Part shown: piece after piece, positions 35,435-49,712 of the stretch | Numbering within the stretch: position 1 is the first letter of the stretch | How the letters are laid out: each line of letters starts with the position of its first letter | Source of the DNA: Myxocyprinus asiaticus | Lineage: Eukaryota > Chordata > Actinopteri > Cypriniformes > Catostomidae | Direction of reading: 5' to 3' | Assembly: GCF_019703515.2 (NCBI RefSeq) | Contig: NC_059349.1 | Span: 25,082,744-25,146,743, forward strand | Length of the DNA stretch: 64,000 bases | Position numbers and translations under genes: made by a program | Notes under the pieces: generated by a model | Seen by the model: only the letters and a program-made list of their open reading frames with translations | Database searches by the model: none | What the model was told of the DNA's origin: nothing

Positions 35435-37500
35435 CATACACTGTAGTTATGTTGCACCTACAAGTCATATTCTCACCATACATCTGGACAATTGGCTGAT
35501 CCTGAAGCTAATAATTACAGTTTGTAAAGTTTAAAAATGGATGAACTTTTCTAAGTGTGAGCTATTGATTCCACATGGGCATGTACATACATTTTATATA
35601 AAGACTTTACTATTGTGAGTTAACAGAAATTAGGAGTTTGAGTGGCTTTGTTTGTTTCACTTTCAGTGAGCGATGGTGTCAGTTAGGAAGGGAACAGATT
35701 AATTGTACACTAGCCCTTATGAGAAGCCTCATTGTTTCATCATTTTCTCAAGGGAAGAAAAATAAAGTATGTTACCATCATTATTAGCAGGATGAATATG
35801 GGAATTGGAGAAAGCTAATTATTCATCAGTATCAGCCCAAACATATGTTTGGCTTAGCCTATTTGTAGGGTAAACATATGACTAACTAGACCGTACATGT
35901 ACAGTATTAATAAAGAATGTTGTTCATGGTTCATGTATGAGTAAAATTATGGCTGCTGTATAGATAAAACAAACATCTGCTGTACATAGTTAAATGGGTC
36001 AGGAAATAGAAGAGGTCATTGTACTATAAAAACATACTGACAATTTCAGAACTTAAAGTTTCCTCACTGCAAAAAGAGTGTTGAAACCAAGCGGCCAAAA
36101 TGACTCGTTCTCTACCTCCACCACATTATGATGTCACACTGTGGTAGACATTTGCATCTGACCACCTCCACAACAACGGCTAATCACTTCTGTACCCTGC
36201 CGAGTTGTGGTGAGCAGTGAAAATGGAGAGCAGGTCAATCAAGAGCAGAGAACCAATCATAAAAGTGGGCATGTACTTTCAAGTGTTAAAGGAGAAACAG
36301 CACCAAAACAGAGGGTCAGAATGAGGATGGAAAATTGTCATGCTTTACAAATATATGACTGTAAAAAAACGGTACTAATATTATAAGTGAACCTCAAGGA
36401 ACATATCGTCGCTGTCTGACGAAAAAAAAAGTATCTCCACTTTTGCCTATTTACACTTTTTACCATTGATGGAATGTGCAGAATGACCTCTTCCTACTGT
36501 TTGAATTGTGCATCGAAATGGCCAATGAAAATATGTTTAATCAGGCTCTCTGTTTAACAAGCATCTCCTTTGGCCTTGAGAAGTGTCCATCAAAACAGTA
36601 TGTCCCACCCTTATGTTTTGAAGAGCATCAACTAATTTACATCAGCTGTCTGGCTGTCACTTGAAGCTAGAGTCGGTCTGTTCATTTATAACACCACCAC
36701 CATGGTAAATTATCTCCACTTGTTCTTTGAAAACAGTGGTAAAATATGTACAACTATGATAGGAGTCCAAAAGCATAGATTTGTGTAAATAACACTCTTG
36801 TTTTTTAGTTTGAAGTGTAGTGAAGAGATTGCCTACATCGCACTGGCTGCGTGGTTTCCATGACAACCAAAGCCATTAATTCACACACAATGTTGTGGCT
36901 TTAAAAAGTAGACTATACCAGCCATATACGGTTGCCAGATTTCCTTCTTTTTGAAACCACGAGTGAAAGCTAATTCTGGCAGGCAGTTTATGTGTTGGAC
37001 CCGGAAAACCGAACTGTCCACTCAACAACCGGTCTAGAAACCCTAGTCATAAAACTGATTTCAGTCTAAAACAGTAAGTGAAAGCTTGGAGTATATCCAA
37101 AAATTATCTAGCAATTGATAACCTACCGAATTCTGGGAACACGAACAGTTACACTTGACTCTGTAACTGAACATGCGCCACTGGAACCCTTGATAAGAAA
37201 ACCGTGCATGTCCACGTTGGCTAACACAAATCCATGTAATTCCAATTAAAATATCAAATAATTCACTAACAGCTGCGTAATCAAATAATTCTATTTATTT
37301 GAAAAATAAATTTTTTGAAGATGCATTCCTTTCATCAGACAGCAATGGTATATAAATAATAAAAACAAGGACACAAATTTAACAGCTCTTCTTTTCTCGA
37401 AGACTCCTTTCTAGGGTTCCCTTAATACCCATCTACCTCAGACTATTCAATACTTGGTCACCATCATTGCACCGCCACCTGCCTCTCATCGCTTGAAGCC
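35000..37500. other. Upstream of rala ATG; no exon certain
   Basis: AT-rich DNA with a TA run at 35398-35430. The last stretch (about 37400-37500) probably contains the 5' untranslated part of the ATG exon. Its acceptor is unresolved; the AG after CTACCTC (about 37440) and the AG in CTTGAAG (37498) are candidates. Confidence 0.4.
35398..35430. repeat. (TA)n microsatellite
   Basis: About 33 bp of TA followed by CATACATACA. Confidence 0.9.
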
Positions 37501-38844
<1,344 letters not shown>

Positions 38845-39582
38845 AGACTGTGTCAATGTGCACTATTATGCTAATGTCTTTACTCCTCAACTGCTTCCAA
38901 AAAAACAATTAATCAGGTTATATCACTCTCCAGCCAAAACTGCTGGAGATCAACTCTTAAAAACACATCCAGGCTATGGTGTGTTCCTGATACTTTTTGT
39001 TGGTGTCTTTTAATGGGTACAAAAGGGAATATCAGAAATGCATTACCAAAATAATGTCAAACAGAGATAACTAAATGGTGTCATCATCAAACAAAACATT
39101 TCTAAGCTCAAGCACACCATTACAGACAACTATAATGATTTCAATGTTAAAGATTTTATGTACTGTGCATTAATTACTCAGTTAACCATCGACTAGTCCA
39201 GTTGCTTTTAGTTCTTAATGTGACTAAACTGTGGCAACATTGAGTGCTGAACACTAACACTTTCAGTAAAATACTATTTGCTATTTATGTGCAAGTTTTA
39301 GGGGGCTTTTCAGGACCGTGGTGACTTACAACTCCTGTTCTGTTTTACTCAACATAAAATCCTAACGAGTATATAAAATCTATAAAGTATGGTTTCAGGA
39401 CATCATGTTAAAGGAAGGGTTAGATTGCTAATTTTTGCTTAAGTGAATGTTAAAATGACTAATACAAGCTAGAGAAGTAATAAACCCAGCAGTTTATTCT
39501 TGATAGGCTTCTTCTGCTGTGTAAACGCAGTGTAAAGCCCATGCATTTCAGCAAAGACTTTTGACACTGTCCTTCATTTCAT
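38845..39582 (+). other. rala: rala 3' UTR (start)
   Basis: Downstream of the stop, a first AATAAA is at 39479-39484. Further AATAAA motifs occur later, for example at 41513, so the end of the transcript is not fixed. No other gene is visible in this stretch. Confidence 0.5.
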
Positions 39583-40416
39583 TTAAAGGGGTCATGTCAT
39601 GCTATTTTTTTTTTTTTTACTTTAAGTATTAACAATAAAGGTTTTTGCACATTAATAAAACAGTAATAACAAAGTGTTAAATGACATTTTTCCACCCTTG
39701 TCTTTGGCCCACTGTCTGATTTGCTCAGTTTTCTGTGCTGTCCCCTTCAAGACTTCAATATACACGCCCACTGTGTTATGACTGGCAAACATCTTTGAAG
39801 TGCAAACACCCTCCGGAAACGCTTGTGGAACTGTTTTTTTCCCGAGAATAAATGAATGAGAACGAGAAAGCGATTTACAAAATCCTCTGAAAGCACTCAG
39901 TCCAGCTTATCATTGATAGCTATACACCGATCAGCCACAACATTAAAACCACTGACCTAATATTGTGTAGGTTCCCCTCGTGCCACCATCGCAATAGAAT
40001 CCTTAAAGAAAAGTGCTGAACAAAGGTCAGTCCTCATTCCTAATGTTTGGATCTTCAGAAGGATATCCAAAGATGCTGTTTTTACACAATCAGGAACAAA
40101 ACAACGTCTGGGGACCTTACTTTACATCTTAATTTTTTTTTGTTGGTTTAAAGCAAACTACATTAATAAAAGTACCATTTTCAGAGTAGCAGGTCTATCA
40201 GATCACAGCGTTGTGGATGCGGGGATATTCAAATAAATACACCTTTCCTACATCAATATGGCACCGATTTCAAAACAAGTTGTTTTGCAGGGTGGGAACA
40301 ATAAATGCTCTTTTCAGACTGGAGAGGAAGTTTTGAGTTTTTATAGTACAATGACCTCTCACCTGTATGTCAAATTATCAAGGGAAATATGGTTCCTCAT
40401 GACTTGACCCCTTTAA
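39583..40416. mobile_element. TTAA-flanked DNA element
   Basis: TTAAAGGGGTCATGTCATG at the left and CATGACTTGACCCCTTTAA at the right are inverted repeats, each with TTAA outermost. A fragment of another element (CACCGATCAGCCACAACATT, from about 39927) is nested inside. The TTAA ends are those of piggyBac-type insertion, but no transposase is present. Confidence 0.8.
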
Positions 40417-41752
40417 TAATAGCTTAAGCCTAAATGCATCAGATTTCTGTCCCACAGGCTAATCATAACCCCATCTTGCAGTCAAAAGGGCTATTCATCA
40501 TCCCGATGTATGTGTGCAACAGCAGAATTGGAGATATGTTCAGTGGCGTGGAGGTGTCCCAATTAATACATTATTGTATTTTGTTACATAAAAATGAAAC
40601 TGTCATCTGGCTTAGTTCTACTTTACTGTGAAATACAGGTTGGAATGTTGTTTTATTACACAGACTGAATTGTGTATTTTAATATAACATATGCATTTGA
40701 AATTTTATTCCACCTTTTATCCTGTGTAATTATATTTTCTATTGTAAATTAAAACATTTCTGAATTTTAGTTCTTTGAGGGCAAGAGGGTAAACTTAATA
40801 TTGTGAAATTATACTGATACTAAAACTAAGAAACTCTAAAAGGGCTATACATAAAGTGTTTTGTACACCTGGCCCTGGTGGCTACTCCGCAGATTTGGAG
40901 TAAAAAGAACCGGTCACCCTTCGATAAAAGGTTTTAAATAAGCACATCCTAACTTGAAGTTCCATATGTACCATAAATAAATGTGAGGTTAACAGTTTCT
41001 TTTCACCTAATTCTGGCATCTACCAAACATGTTCTTTTTGCTTCTTTAATTGCCATTTGCAGCTACAAATACACTGTTCCTTTAATGTTAATACTGTGAG
41101 ATAAGCATGTTTTTCTTTTGCTCTGTTTAATCTGTCACAGTGTGTTGAAATCCCACAACAAAGCTACTCTTGATTGGTCTTGTGTGGTAAATGTGCCGTG
41201 GGGTTAATGATGCTGACATCATTTGAACAGCTGATGCCTCGGACCCCAACTCATTGCTTGAGTGACTTTAAGCTTTTTAAAAAAATTTACAATTCAAGAG
41301 ATTTCAATATTAAGCCTCTATTGTTTGCGTCTCTATAATACACTCAGCTGAAATGTCTTCATTTCATTCTGTGCTTTCTATATACATTCTATATGGAACT
41401 AGCTGACAACGAAGACAAAGAAAACAATGGATTTAAAAAGCAACTGACAGCACTGATGTAATAATACAACAGTAGCTGTCTGTAATTTTGGTGATAAGAA
41501 TGTTGAGTGAAAAATAAAACATTAAAGTATACTGGATTTTAAAATGTAAAATGTTATGTTTCTGTTACATTAATAAAAATCTATTTTTGTAGATCTATAA
41601 TGAGTCAGTGATCAGATTTGATTGATATCATGCAGCAAAAAAGTGTAATACCCACAAATAATTTTCCCAGATGAGAAATAAACTTGGAAGAGATGTGTAT
41701 AAATGTTATGGTATCAACAGTAAAAATAAATAAAAATAATGTTAAGAATAAC
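40417..41752. other. rala downstream region, no gene seen
   Basis: May include distal rala 3' UTR (AATAAA near 41513). Otherwise featureless AT-rich DNA. Confidence 0.4.
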
Positions 41753-42349
41753 TTAAAGGAGTATTCCGGATTCAATACAAGTTAAGCTTAATCAATGGCA
41801 TGATGCTGATAACCGCAAATATATTTTGCCTCGTCCCTCCTTTTCTTTAAAGAAAAAACCGAGGTAACAATGAGACACAATGGAAGTGAATGGGGCCAAT
41901 TTTTGGAGGGTTTAAAGGCAGAAATGTGAAACTTGTAATTTTGTGAAAACACACATTAATTCTTCTGTTAAAACTCCTTTATTACTTGAGCTTTAAAATG
42001 GTTTAAAAGGTTGTTTTTATGGTCATTTTAGGGTTAAACATTATGTCATCATGGCAACAAAGTTGTAAAATTGGTTATAACTTTACATAGAAAAGGTTTG
42101 CAAGTGATTTTATCACACTTAAATCATGTTAACACACATTGTTTATGTCTTGTGGCTATACTTTTGAAATGGTGAGTTTTAATGTTTACAGATTGTACCC
42201 CATTCACTTCCCTTGTAAGTGCCTCACTGTAACCTCGATTCTTTCTTGCTGTTTAAAAGGAAAGTCGAAATGTATTGTGGTAATCAACCATATGCTACAA
42301 ATGCTGTTGAATGAGCTTAACTTGCATTGAACCCAAAATATTCCTTTAA
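41753..42349. mobile_element. TTAA fold-back MITE, complete
   Basis: TTAAAGGAGTATTCCGGATT at the left and ATATTCCTTTAA at the right are inverted, and the arms pair almost to the centre (AATGGAAGTGAATGGGGCC against CCCCATTCACTTCCCTTG). This is the full form of the single arm found at 16820-17240. Confidence 0.88.
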
Positions 42350-43057
42350 CAATTAGTAAATCATAAAATGTAACAGATTTTCCATAACGACTGTTTAGCA
42401 TTGTAAATTTTAATTGAATTAAGCTTCAACAATAGTCCTTAATTGGCTATTTATGATGATATTGTCTGAAATAAGTCCACTTTTCTTTTTTCAGTATACA
42501 GAAAATACATTTTCAGTTTGTTATAAAATCAAGAGGTAACCAAAAATAAAAAGTTAAAAATATTAACAGTCCATAAAAAACGCAGAAAAGAGGCAAACCT
42601 ACAAATACTTGTTTTTCTAGTTTATAGTCAATGTTAAGAGGTAGATGGGTGTGTTGGTCAGACCTCTTTTGTTTTGACTGTATCTTGAGCCTATAGAGGT
42701 GCCTCTGAATTCAATGAATAAGATTAGCAAACTCCATGGGAGTGGGCCAGAAAGGACAAACTACTTTGAATAGGTTGCCAGTTATAATAGCACCCATCTT
42801 TCTTCTCCTGTAGTTCAACTACAGATATAAAAAAAAAAAAAAAAAAAGAGAATGACTGTGTACCAGAAAGTACACATGATTTAAAAAACAAATGTCCAGA
42901 ATTATTGTTGGTGAATCCTGACTTAAGTCAATGACACGTTTGGGTGCAGGCTTGAAATAAACCAGCAATTGCTACATTGGTGCACTAAATAGGACTTTAC
43001 AGTGACTTTTGTGTTTTCACTGAAGTTAGGCTACATTTCTGTGAAATGTATCAAGTT

Positions 43058-43258
43058 TTAATTGTAGTACCTCCCTTGCCTGCCTGTATTTGTGGTTTGT
43101 TGGGAGTTGCATTTAGACTGAGTTTCTGTGACCGAGATAGGCTGAAGGTCAGCCCAGGGATCTTGGAGCATTGATGGTTTGTAATACTTTTCCGTATCAT
43201 TTGTCCCTCTCCCCCTGCCATGCGTTGACCCAAACGGTGTGGATGTCCGTGGTGAACC
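43058..43258 (-). CDS. mplkip: mplkip exon 2
   Basis: On the minus strand it begins after acceptor TTAAG and reads GSPRTSTPFGS, then EKYYKPSMLQDPWADLQPIS and ends GRQGRYYN. This is the conserved C-terminal TTDN1 signature. The stop TAA is at plus 43058-43060. Confidence 0.93.
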   Translation of the reverse strand, partial: GSPRTSTPFGSTHGRGRGTNDTEKYYKPSMLQDPWADLQPISVTETQSKCNSQQTTNTGRQGRYYN

Positions 43259-43796
43259 CTTAAGGAGAAAATTATCATGCAGAAAGACATTAATGAATGA
43301 ACCAGATGCTGTATTGTACTGCCCTAAGCAACTAAATACAATTCGCTTAAAGGTTACAACAGTTGATTGTGATAATGGCGATTACACGCATTCTGATGTC
43401 GAAACATTAAAGCACACCTGTATGTTTATTAAAGAAGCCACTAAAAGTGTGGTTGACTGTTCGGTCTACCTGATGTCCGGAGTGTCGTCCGGGACTCTCA
43501 TGCGGCGAGTGTCTGTACGGTGTGCCGCGGGGACTGGGGTTTGATCTGTGCGGTGTGTGACCCGGCGAATGGCTGTTAAAATATTTCCCACCCCTGTTAC
43601 CACCAAATTCTCTCGGTGGGGTATTTGGCGAACACTGTCCAAATCTCGGTCCAAACGTCGGCGGCGGGGTTGAAAATGCCCACGGAGGCGATGGAAACAT
43701 ACTCCCTGTCCTGACGAAAGCGGGAGGTGAACTGCGGAAACCTCCAGCCCTCGGACCCGATCCCTGGCGTGGATGGCGAAAATGTGGTGTTTGCAT
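43058..43796 (-). CDS. mplkip: M-phase-specific PLK1-interacting protein (TTDN1)
   Basis: Two minus-strand exons (43796-43470 and 43258-43058) join in phase 0 to 175 residues; human MPLKIP has 179. Exon 1 is low-complexity, rich in Gly, Pro, Ser, Arg and Phe (MQTPHFRHPRQGSGPRAGGF...), as in the human protein. Exon 2 holds the conserved C-terminal motif YKPSMLQDPWADLQPISV (human FKPSMLEDPWAGLEPVSV) and a closing aromatic GRYYN. In human this nuclear protein binds PLK1, and loss causes non-photosensitive trichothiodystrophy. The gene is tail-to-tail with rala. The start has A at -3. The continuing frame past the donor is intronic. Confidence 0.94.
43470..43796 (-). CDS. mplkip: mplkip exon 1
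   Basis: 109 codons ending HESPGRHSGHQ, followed by donor GTAGAC on the minus strand. Confidence 0.92.
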
Positions 43797-44060
43797 TGTC
43801 TCGAGATTTTTCTACCACTTTGCTTCCAACACTTCAACAGACAACTAGTCTCGTAAGCTGCCTACTTTCGGTTTTTAGCACAACAAAACACGTGTTGACC
43901 CGGAACCAGTAATACAGTCTTTCTATGATTTACATTTGAATTCGTTGTAGATGACCGACTCGGTGCTGCCGCCTACTCTCATGGCGTGTTAAGCACCCAT
44001 ACGCGCGTTTAATCATCTTGTAAATCCGCAATATCGCCTACTAACAAAGGGAAGTTTCGG
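43797..44060. promoter_or_regulatory. mplkip: mplkip promoter region
   Basis: The sequence upstream of the mplkip ATG has several CpGs (for example CGACTCGGTGCTGCCG near 43949) before AT-rich DNA resumes. No defined element was located. In human the divergent neighbour here is SUGCT; no SUGCT exon was recognised to the right. Confidence 0.4.
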
Positions 44061-44736
44061 TGTAGTGCAGGCACGTCATTTCATAAACGACATTATTATT
44101 TAATCGACTATGTATTTTAATAATCAAGTAACTTGTTCCCCTATTGTCCAACAGTATTCGAAGCCCAAATTTTGTGATTCCAGACGTCTCAATAAATGTC
44201 TGTTTACGTACATGTTGTAGGCCTAAATCTTGATTTTAGTTTAGTTTTTAGCATTTTACTTTATTTTGTTAGTTATTTTAATTCATATTGTCACCACATT
44301 TTAGTTGTTGTTTCTATATACACTGGGAAAAAATGGTGTTGGATTACTTAAAGGTGCATTCAGTAATTTTTTCCTCATTAAAAAAGTTTAACTCCTAAAG
44401 ACATGAATAGTAATTTTGTAATACATTTAGGAAATCATGACCATTCATATTATAATGAAGACTCCAGTCATATCAGTAACCTTATAAAAGCTGTTTTATT
44501 CTACATGGAGAGGATCCGTACATGGGGGCTGCCATGTTAGAATCACATGACCAGTCAAACACTACTCGCTTAATCTCAGTAACCACTGTACACATTAATG
44601 AAAATTAAGTAAAGCTAAAAAAGTTATAAATATGTACATTTCTGAGTAGAAGCTGTCTATTTTTATGTGTTATGGTTGTTGAGCTAACAAATCAGTTTGT
44701 TTTCTATGTGGGGGCTCTCAAACAACCAGTAGGATG

Positions 44737-44827
<91 letters not shown>

Positions 44828-46606
44828 GAATAGATATCACTCAACAGGGGTACAAATTGTACTTAATAAACAAAAAGTTAATAAATAAAGTACTTTTAAT
44901 TAAGGCACTTTCAGTATATTCTTTGCAGTCCAATGCTACTTCTGTCAATGAAGATCTATTAGAACTCATTTTTATATCCAGTTTAGTTTAGGTGTTAAAG
45001 AGTTGCGAAATTAACCCTTGAATTAAAGTAGTTTTTAGAGTGTTTTATCGTACTATTATTTACTGTATGATATTGTGAACGTGACTACCTACTTAAAAAG
45101 TAAATGCTTCTTTCTCATGAGCCACCAATGGAGGTCAGTGTAACCATTATTTTGCGCAGTTAAAAGTAATGATTTAGCAGTGAGCTGATTAATGCGTAAA
45201 CAAATCGGTGCAATTGAATAATAGCGACGCATCGTTGGTTTTAACATAATAAAAGTATAATTAAATGCCTCCCAGACTGTCTAGATGAAGGGCATGGTGG
45301 GAGGGGCTGGGGGTCCTGTTGTTGCAAATAGTCTTCTGTTGAGGTCACATCCGTTTGTTATTAACTGTGCTCTTATAACCACATCATAATTCATGTAGAC
45401 AAAGTTTTTGCTGAGAGCATAAGAGGTTTACAGTGAAGAAAAATAATGCTTTCCCACAGCACTAGATGTCTGATTGAGGGCCGCTGATGGATTAAGTCAT
45501 CAAGCTAGTTTTCTTTTAATACATTATTTTGTTTAATTCAAAGCTCTTATGTCACAGTTTCATCAGTGGAACAATGTTTGGTTTTGTTATTATTTCATTT
45601 GGAGATCAGCATACCAAGGGAAGTGTAGCCTTAAAAGGCGATGTAAAGTTTGAGAAATTAAGTTTGGGAATTTACACCATGGACTAACGGTTGCAGTGAG
45701 AATACAGTGGCCCTATACTTTTCTAATCGTCACTACTGAGTAATTTGGAATAATGTTAGTTGGTGCAAAGTAAATTTCCTTAACTGAGCTTAAGGAACTT
45801 AAGACTGACGCATAGCTAAAATACATTAAAACTTCAGAATTGAATGATGATTTTGTGCATGTTACTTTGAGCACACAATGTTAAAGCTACTTGGTTGTAA
45901 GACTAACACTTCTTAGAAAAACATAATGGGCATTGGACATGTCCAAAAAATGTTAAGATAGCCTTTTCCAAGTGGGAATATGACCAGTGAACAAGGCCAT
46001 TGCTTAAATTCACATGGCCTGGGACAGAAGTTGAATGGATGGGCCATTCCCCCAGGCTCCATAAATACACTAAACTATAGAGGACCCCTCCAACAAAACT
46101 GTGGAGCGTATAGATGAGAGAATATAGAAGATGCAGCTGGAATACCATAACCTAAGTGCTCAGATATTAAGTTGGCAAACCATCTCCAGCATTCAGCTGT
46201 TCTGTCTGAGAAAAACAATGATGAACATTAGTAGGCTAAAGGTCAGACGAGTCTGACTGACATAGCAAAGATAACAAGCAAAAAATGCACACAAAAACTG
46301 CAGATGGGCACATGAGACATCCTTTTGTCTGCAAATTGTGAGGGGGACAATGTTTTATGGGAAAAAACTGTGTCACTGAAGTCATAGTCCATCAAACTGA
46401 CAAACAATGTGCCACTCAGATGAACTGTGTTCTCTGTCCTTCTTTAGTCTCCGAGGCAAGTGACCTATTTCTTCACACCCTAGATTTCACTGGTGCTCTA
46501 ACCCTCCAGTTCCCATGAGTCCACAGTTCCCAGACCAACTTTCTACCACCTCAAATGCCCCTTTGTCTTCTACTCATTGAAAGCTGGTCCTCAGATAATT
46601 TTACTG
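44061..46606. other. Non-coding, with a long (TA)n run
   Basis: No host exon recognised. A block near 44348-44730 (GGTGCATTCAGTAATTTTTT) may be an old hAT-type MITE. Confidence 0.4.
44740..44823. repeat. Long (TA)n microsatellite
   Basis: About 84 bp of uninterrupted TA, the longest in the window. It makes a spurious repeating Ile-Tyr ORF. Confidence 0.97.
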
Positions 46607-46887
46607 ATCTTCAAATGCTGTAAACAACTTACCCTTGTGTTGTTCCAAACCTTTATGACTGACTTTCTTCCATGGAACACAAAAAGAGATGTTAGGCAAA
46701 ATGTTGGCCTCAGTGTGAATGTGACTGAGAAAGCCACCATTGAAAGTGAATGGTGACTGAGGCCAGCATTTCACTGAACATCTCCTTTTGTGTTCCACAG
46801 AAGAAAGTCAGTAATATGGGTTTGGAACAACATGAAGGTGAGTGAATAATGGGAGAATTTTCATTTTGGGGTGAACTATCCCTTTAA
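46607..46887. mobile_element. TTAA fold-back MITE (copy c)
   Basis: The arms pair across a central region: TGTTGTTCCAAACCTTTATG on the left against GGTTTGGAACAACATGAAGG on the right, and GCTGGCCTCAGT-type sequence in both orientations. It ends GGTGAACTATCCCTTTAA. Confidence 0.85.
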
Positions 46888-46990
46888 GATTTGTTCCATA
46901 GAATAAAACAGTGTTTTTCAGGTTTCTAATATGACTGGAGACTTAAACTCATATGAGTATACATTATTTTTTCTTATTTTTTTAATTCAC

Positions 46991-47845
46991 TAACACTTTA
47001 CTATAAGGTTCCATTCGTTAACATTATTTATGGGAATAGGTCACCCAAAAATGACAATTCTCTCATCATTTACTCACTCTTATGCCATTCCGGATATAAA
47101 TGACTTTCTTTCTTCAGCAGAACACAAATTACGATTTTTAGAAGAGTATCTCAGCTCTTTTGGTCCATACAATGCAAGTGAGTGGATGCCAAAATTTTGA
47201 AGCTCCAAAAATCACATAAGGAAGCATAAAAGTAATCCATACAACTCCAGTGGTTAAATCAATGTCTTCAGAAGCTAAATTATATTTGTAGGTGAGAAAC
47301 AGATCAATATTTAAGTCAATTCTTACTATAAATTCTCTTCCTTGCCCAGTCAATCTCTACTTTAACTTTAACTTTCACATTCTTCTTCTTGTGTTTTTGG
47401 TGATTCACATTCTTCATGCATATCGCCCCTTTACTGGGCAGGGAGAAGAATTTCTAGCAAAAATGGACTTACTGAGCTGAGATATTCTTATAAAAATCTT
47501 AATTTGTGTTCTTCAGACATTTTGGCATGGCATGAGGGTGAGTAAATGAATAAATGTTTGGGTAAACTATCCCTTTAATGCATTAGATATTATGAACATC
47601 ATTTATTAATCTTTGTTAAAGTTAGTCAATAAAAATACAATTGTTCATTGTAAGTTCATGTTAGTTCATAGTGCGTTTACTCATGTGAATAAATACAACT
47701 TTTGATTTAAAAAATGTATTGCTATATGTTGAAATGAACATTAACTAAGATGAATAAATGCTTAATAATTATTGTTCATTGTCAGTTCATGTTAACTAAT
47801 GTTGGTAACTAATGTAAACAAATTGAACCTTATTGTAAAGTGTTA
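46991..47845. mobile_element. DNA element with nested fold-back MITE
   Basis: TAACACTTTACTATAAGGTT at the left and ACCTTATTGTAAAGTGTTA at the right are inverted ends of one non-autonomous element. It is split by a second element at 47028-47578. A solo copy of the same family is at about 56505-56775. Confidence 0.85.
47028..47578. mobile_element. TTAA fold-back MITE (copy d, nested)
   Basis: Starts TTATGGGAATAGGTCACCC and ends AAACTATCCCTTTAA. The arms carry CTCATCATTTACTCACTC and the inverted GAGGGTGAGTAAATGA. Confidence 0.85.
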
Positions 47846-48217
47846 CCATTTTTGCTTTATGTCTAATGTTAATGAGGAAAAACAACTGAGTGCTCAAAGA
47901 GAAGACAAATAATGTGGTCATCTTTGCTTTGTTGTGGTTAGGAAAAGCTGCCTGACTTGTTAAAAAGCTAATGCATTTTCCTTCTGTCTCTGGGGACTTT
48001 GTTAGTGTCTTCAACTAAACTAAAGGAAGAACTCAACTCTAAGCTGAGATACTTTCCAACATGCAGTAAGACTCTCAGTGATTTTCTAAAACTACGAAAT
48101 TCTTGCTCTGGGCTTTTTATACGTCGTTTTATTGAGTACATGGCAGGCCTACATATTTTAGTGGTCATGTCCTGAGTCATTTTCTCATGTACTGTCTCCT
48201 ATGAGATGAGAGGCCTG

Positions 48218-48612
48218 CCAACCTGATCTCATGAAAATTTGTACATATTTTTTACGATTTGGCTATTTCGTATGATTTCATACGATTTCGTTTGTATGAT
48301 GCCCGGATGTGTAATGTGGATGTAAGTGTGAGTTCCATGCACAAGGTGTCAAGGACATTCTTATTAATATTATGCCTTTACCCGAACCCCTTATCTAAAC
48401 CTAACCAATCAGTAGAGTATGTAAACATGATAAGAAGCTGTTATGTGTAACAGAAACAAGTACTTGTTGCGTATTAGATGAAAACGATGTCCAGCAACAC
48501 CATTGGCTGTAGTGAAGGTCGTACGAATTCATATGAGTGCAGTCATACCATATCATACGAATTAGCCAAATTTAGAAAAGTCATATGAATCCTTAAGATT
48601 TCACTGTGAGAG
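48218..48612. mobile_element. Probable fold-back MITE
   Basis: Left motif ACGATTTGGCTATTTCGTATG and right motif CATACGAATTAGCCAAATTTAG are inverted, and the patch is full of TCGTATGA and TCATACGA. The boundaries are approximate. Confidence 0.55.
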
Positions 48613-49712
48613 TGAGTTGAGCCATAGAGTTGCCATAGGGTTGTCTCCATGTTCTTGTTTGCTAGTCTTAGCAGGCCGACGATCCTTTTGTTTGGTAATG
48701 GTCCTTTTGGAATGTATTTGCATTAGCTTATGGTCAATCAGTTTGGGAAGGCGTGCATGTGTTAGAGAAAGAGAGCGACAGACTTTTCCTTGTTGGGACA
48801 CTCTTTTGGTCTCACTATATCTGAGGGCTGAGCCGTATCTCAGAGGGAGACTATTTAGAGTTCAGAATCCCTCGGCACTTTGGTATACTCATGCTCTAAT
48901 AATCAAATCTTGTCATCTGGCTTCATGCTTAGTTGGTCACTTGCTATTCGCACCCGCTGCTCTCGGGCTGCTTCATTATGATTCTTTATGGCACTTCAAA
49001 CTTTGTCTTTTGAACTGTTTGGGAAACTGTAAACAATGAAGGGCTCATTGGCATGAAAATGAAGAGCCATCTCATGACAATTTCCTCATGGAAACATAGT
49101 CCTTGATGTAATATCATATTTCATCTTTTGTAGAATTCCATGAATGGGAAAGTTGTGCAGTGTCCTTACTTGTGCAGTAACTACATATGTAATGTGCTCA
49201 TTCATCTTCATTTCAGAGGAAAGTAGTTAATCATGTTGAATGGTGCTGTTGTTTGCGGTCTCTTAATGGGATTCTGGAGCTCTGGGAATGCATTACAGGA
49301 ATTGTAGGTCTATAGAGTTCAGAGCAGTGCGAGATCTCAGGTGAGCAGTATTGAAGCCACAAAATGCACCTGTGTCCTTGAAGAGTTTAGCAGATTGGAA
49401 ATTTTTTAGTTAATCCACTGCGAGGCATTGCCGTCACTTTTCTGTTTCTTTTTGGCAGTTGTGCTTCTAATTTTTTTATTTCACCCAGGAGAACTGTTTT
49501 TCACAGATGTCAAGAATGGTTTGAGACAGTAAAATCATCTTGTTTCTTTCACTTATGTGTGTAATGCTGGTGTCAGTCATCATGTTGACTTATTCTAAAT
49601 TTTTGCACCTTAATTTCCAACCACATTATTTTTCTTCTGGAGATGTATTTAAAATAACATGCTTCTGATGTCACATAAATGCAGAGCTCTTAAGTGGGAC
49701 CTTGAGGTCTGA
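48613..49712. other. Non-coding, no gene seen
   Basis: Contains a 140-codon plus-strand ORF (48617-49039) without recognisable domain, homology or splice context. I do not call it a gene. Confidence 0.5.

Noticed and set aside
43051..43290. 79-codon minus ORF over mplkip exon 2
   Set aside because: Wrong frame; the conserved C-terminal motif is read one frame over, starting after the acceptor at 43259-43260.
44734..44991. 85-codon Ile-Tyr repeat ORF
   Set aside because: Produced by the (TA)n run.
48617..49039. 140-codon plus-strand ORF
   Set aside because: No domain, no start or splice context, no repeat-derived protein recognised; length is within chance for 64 kb.
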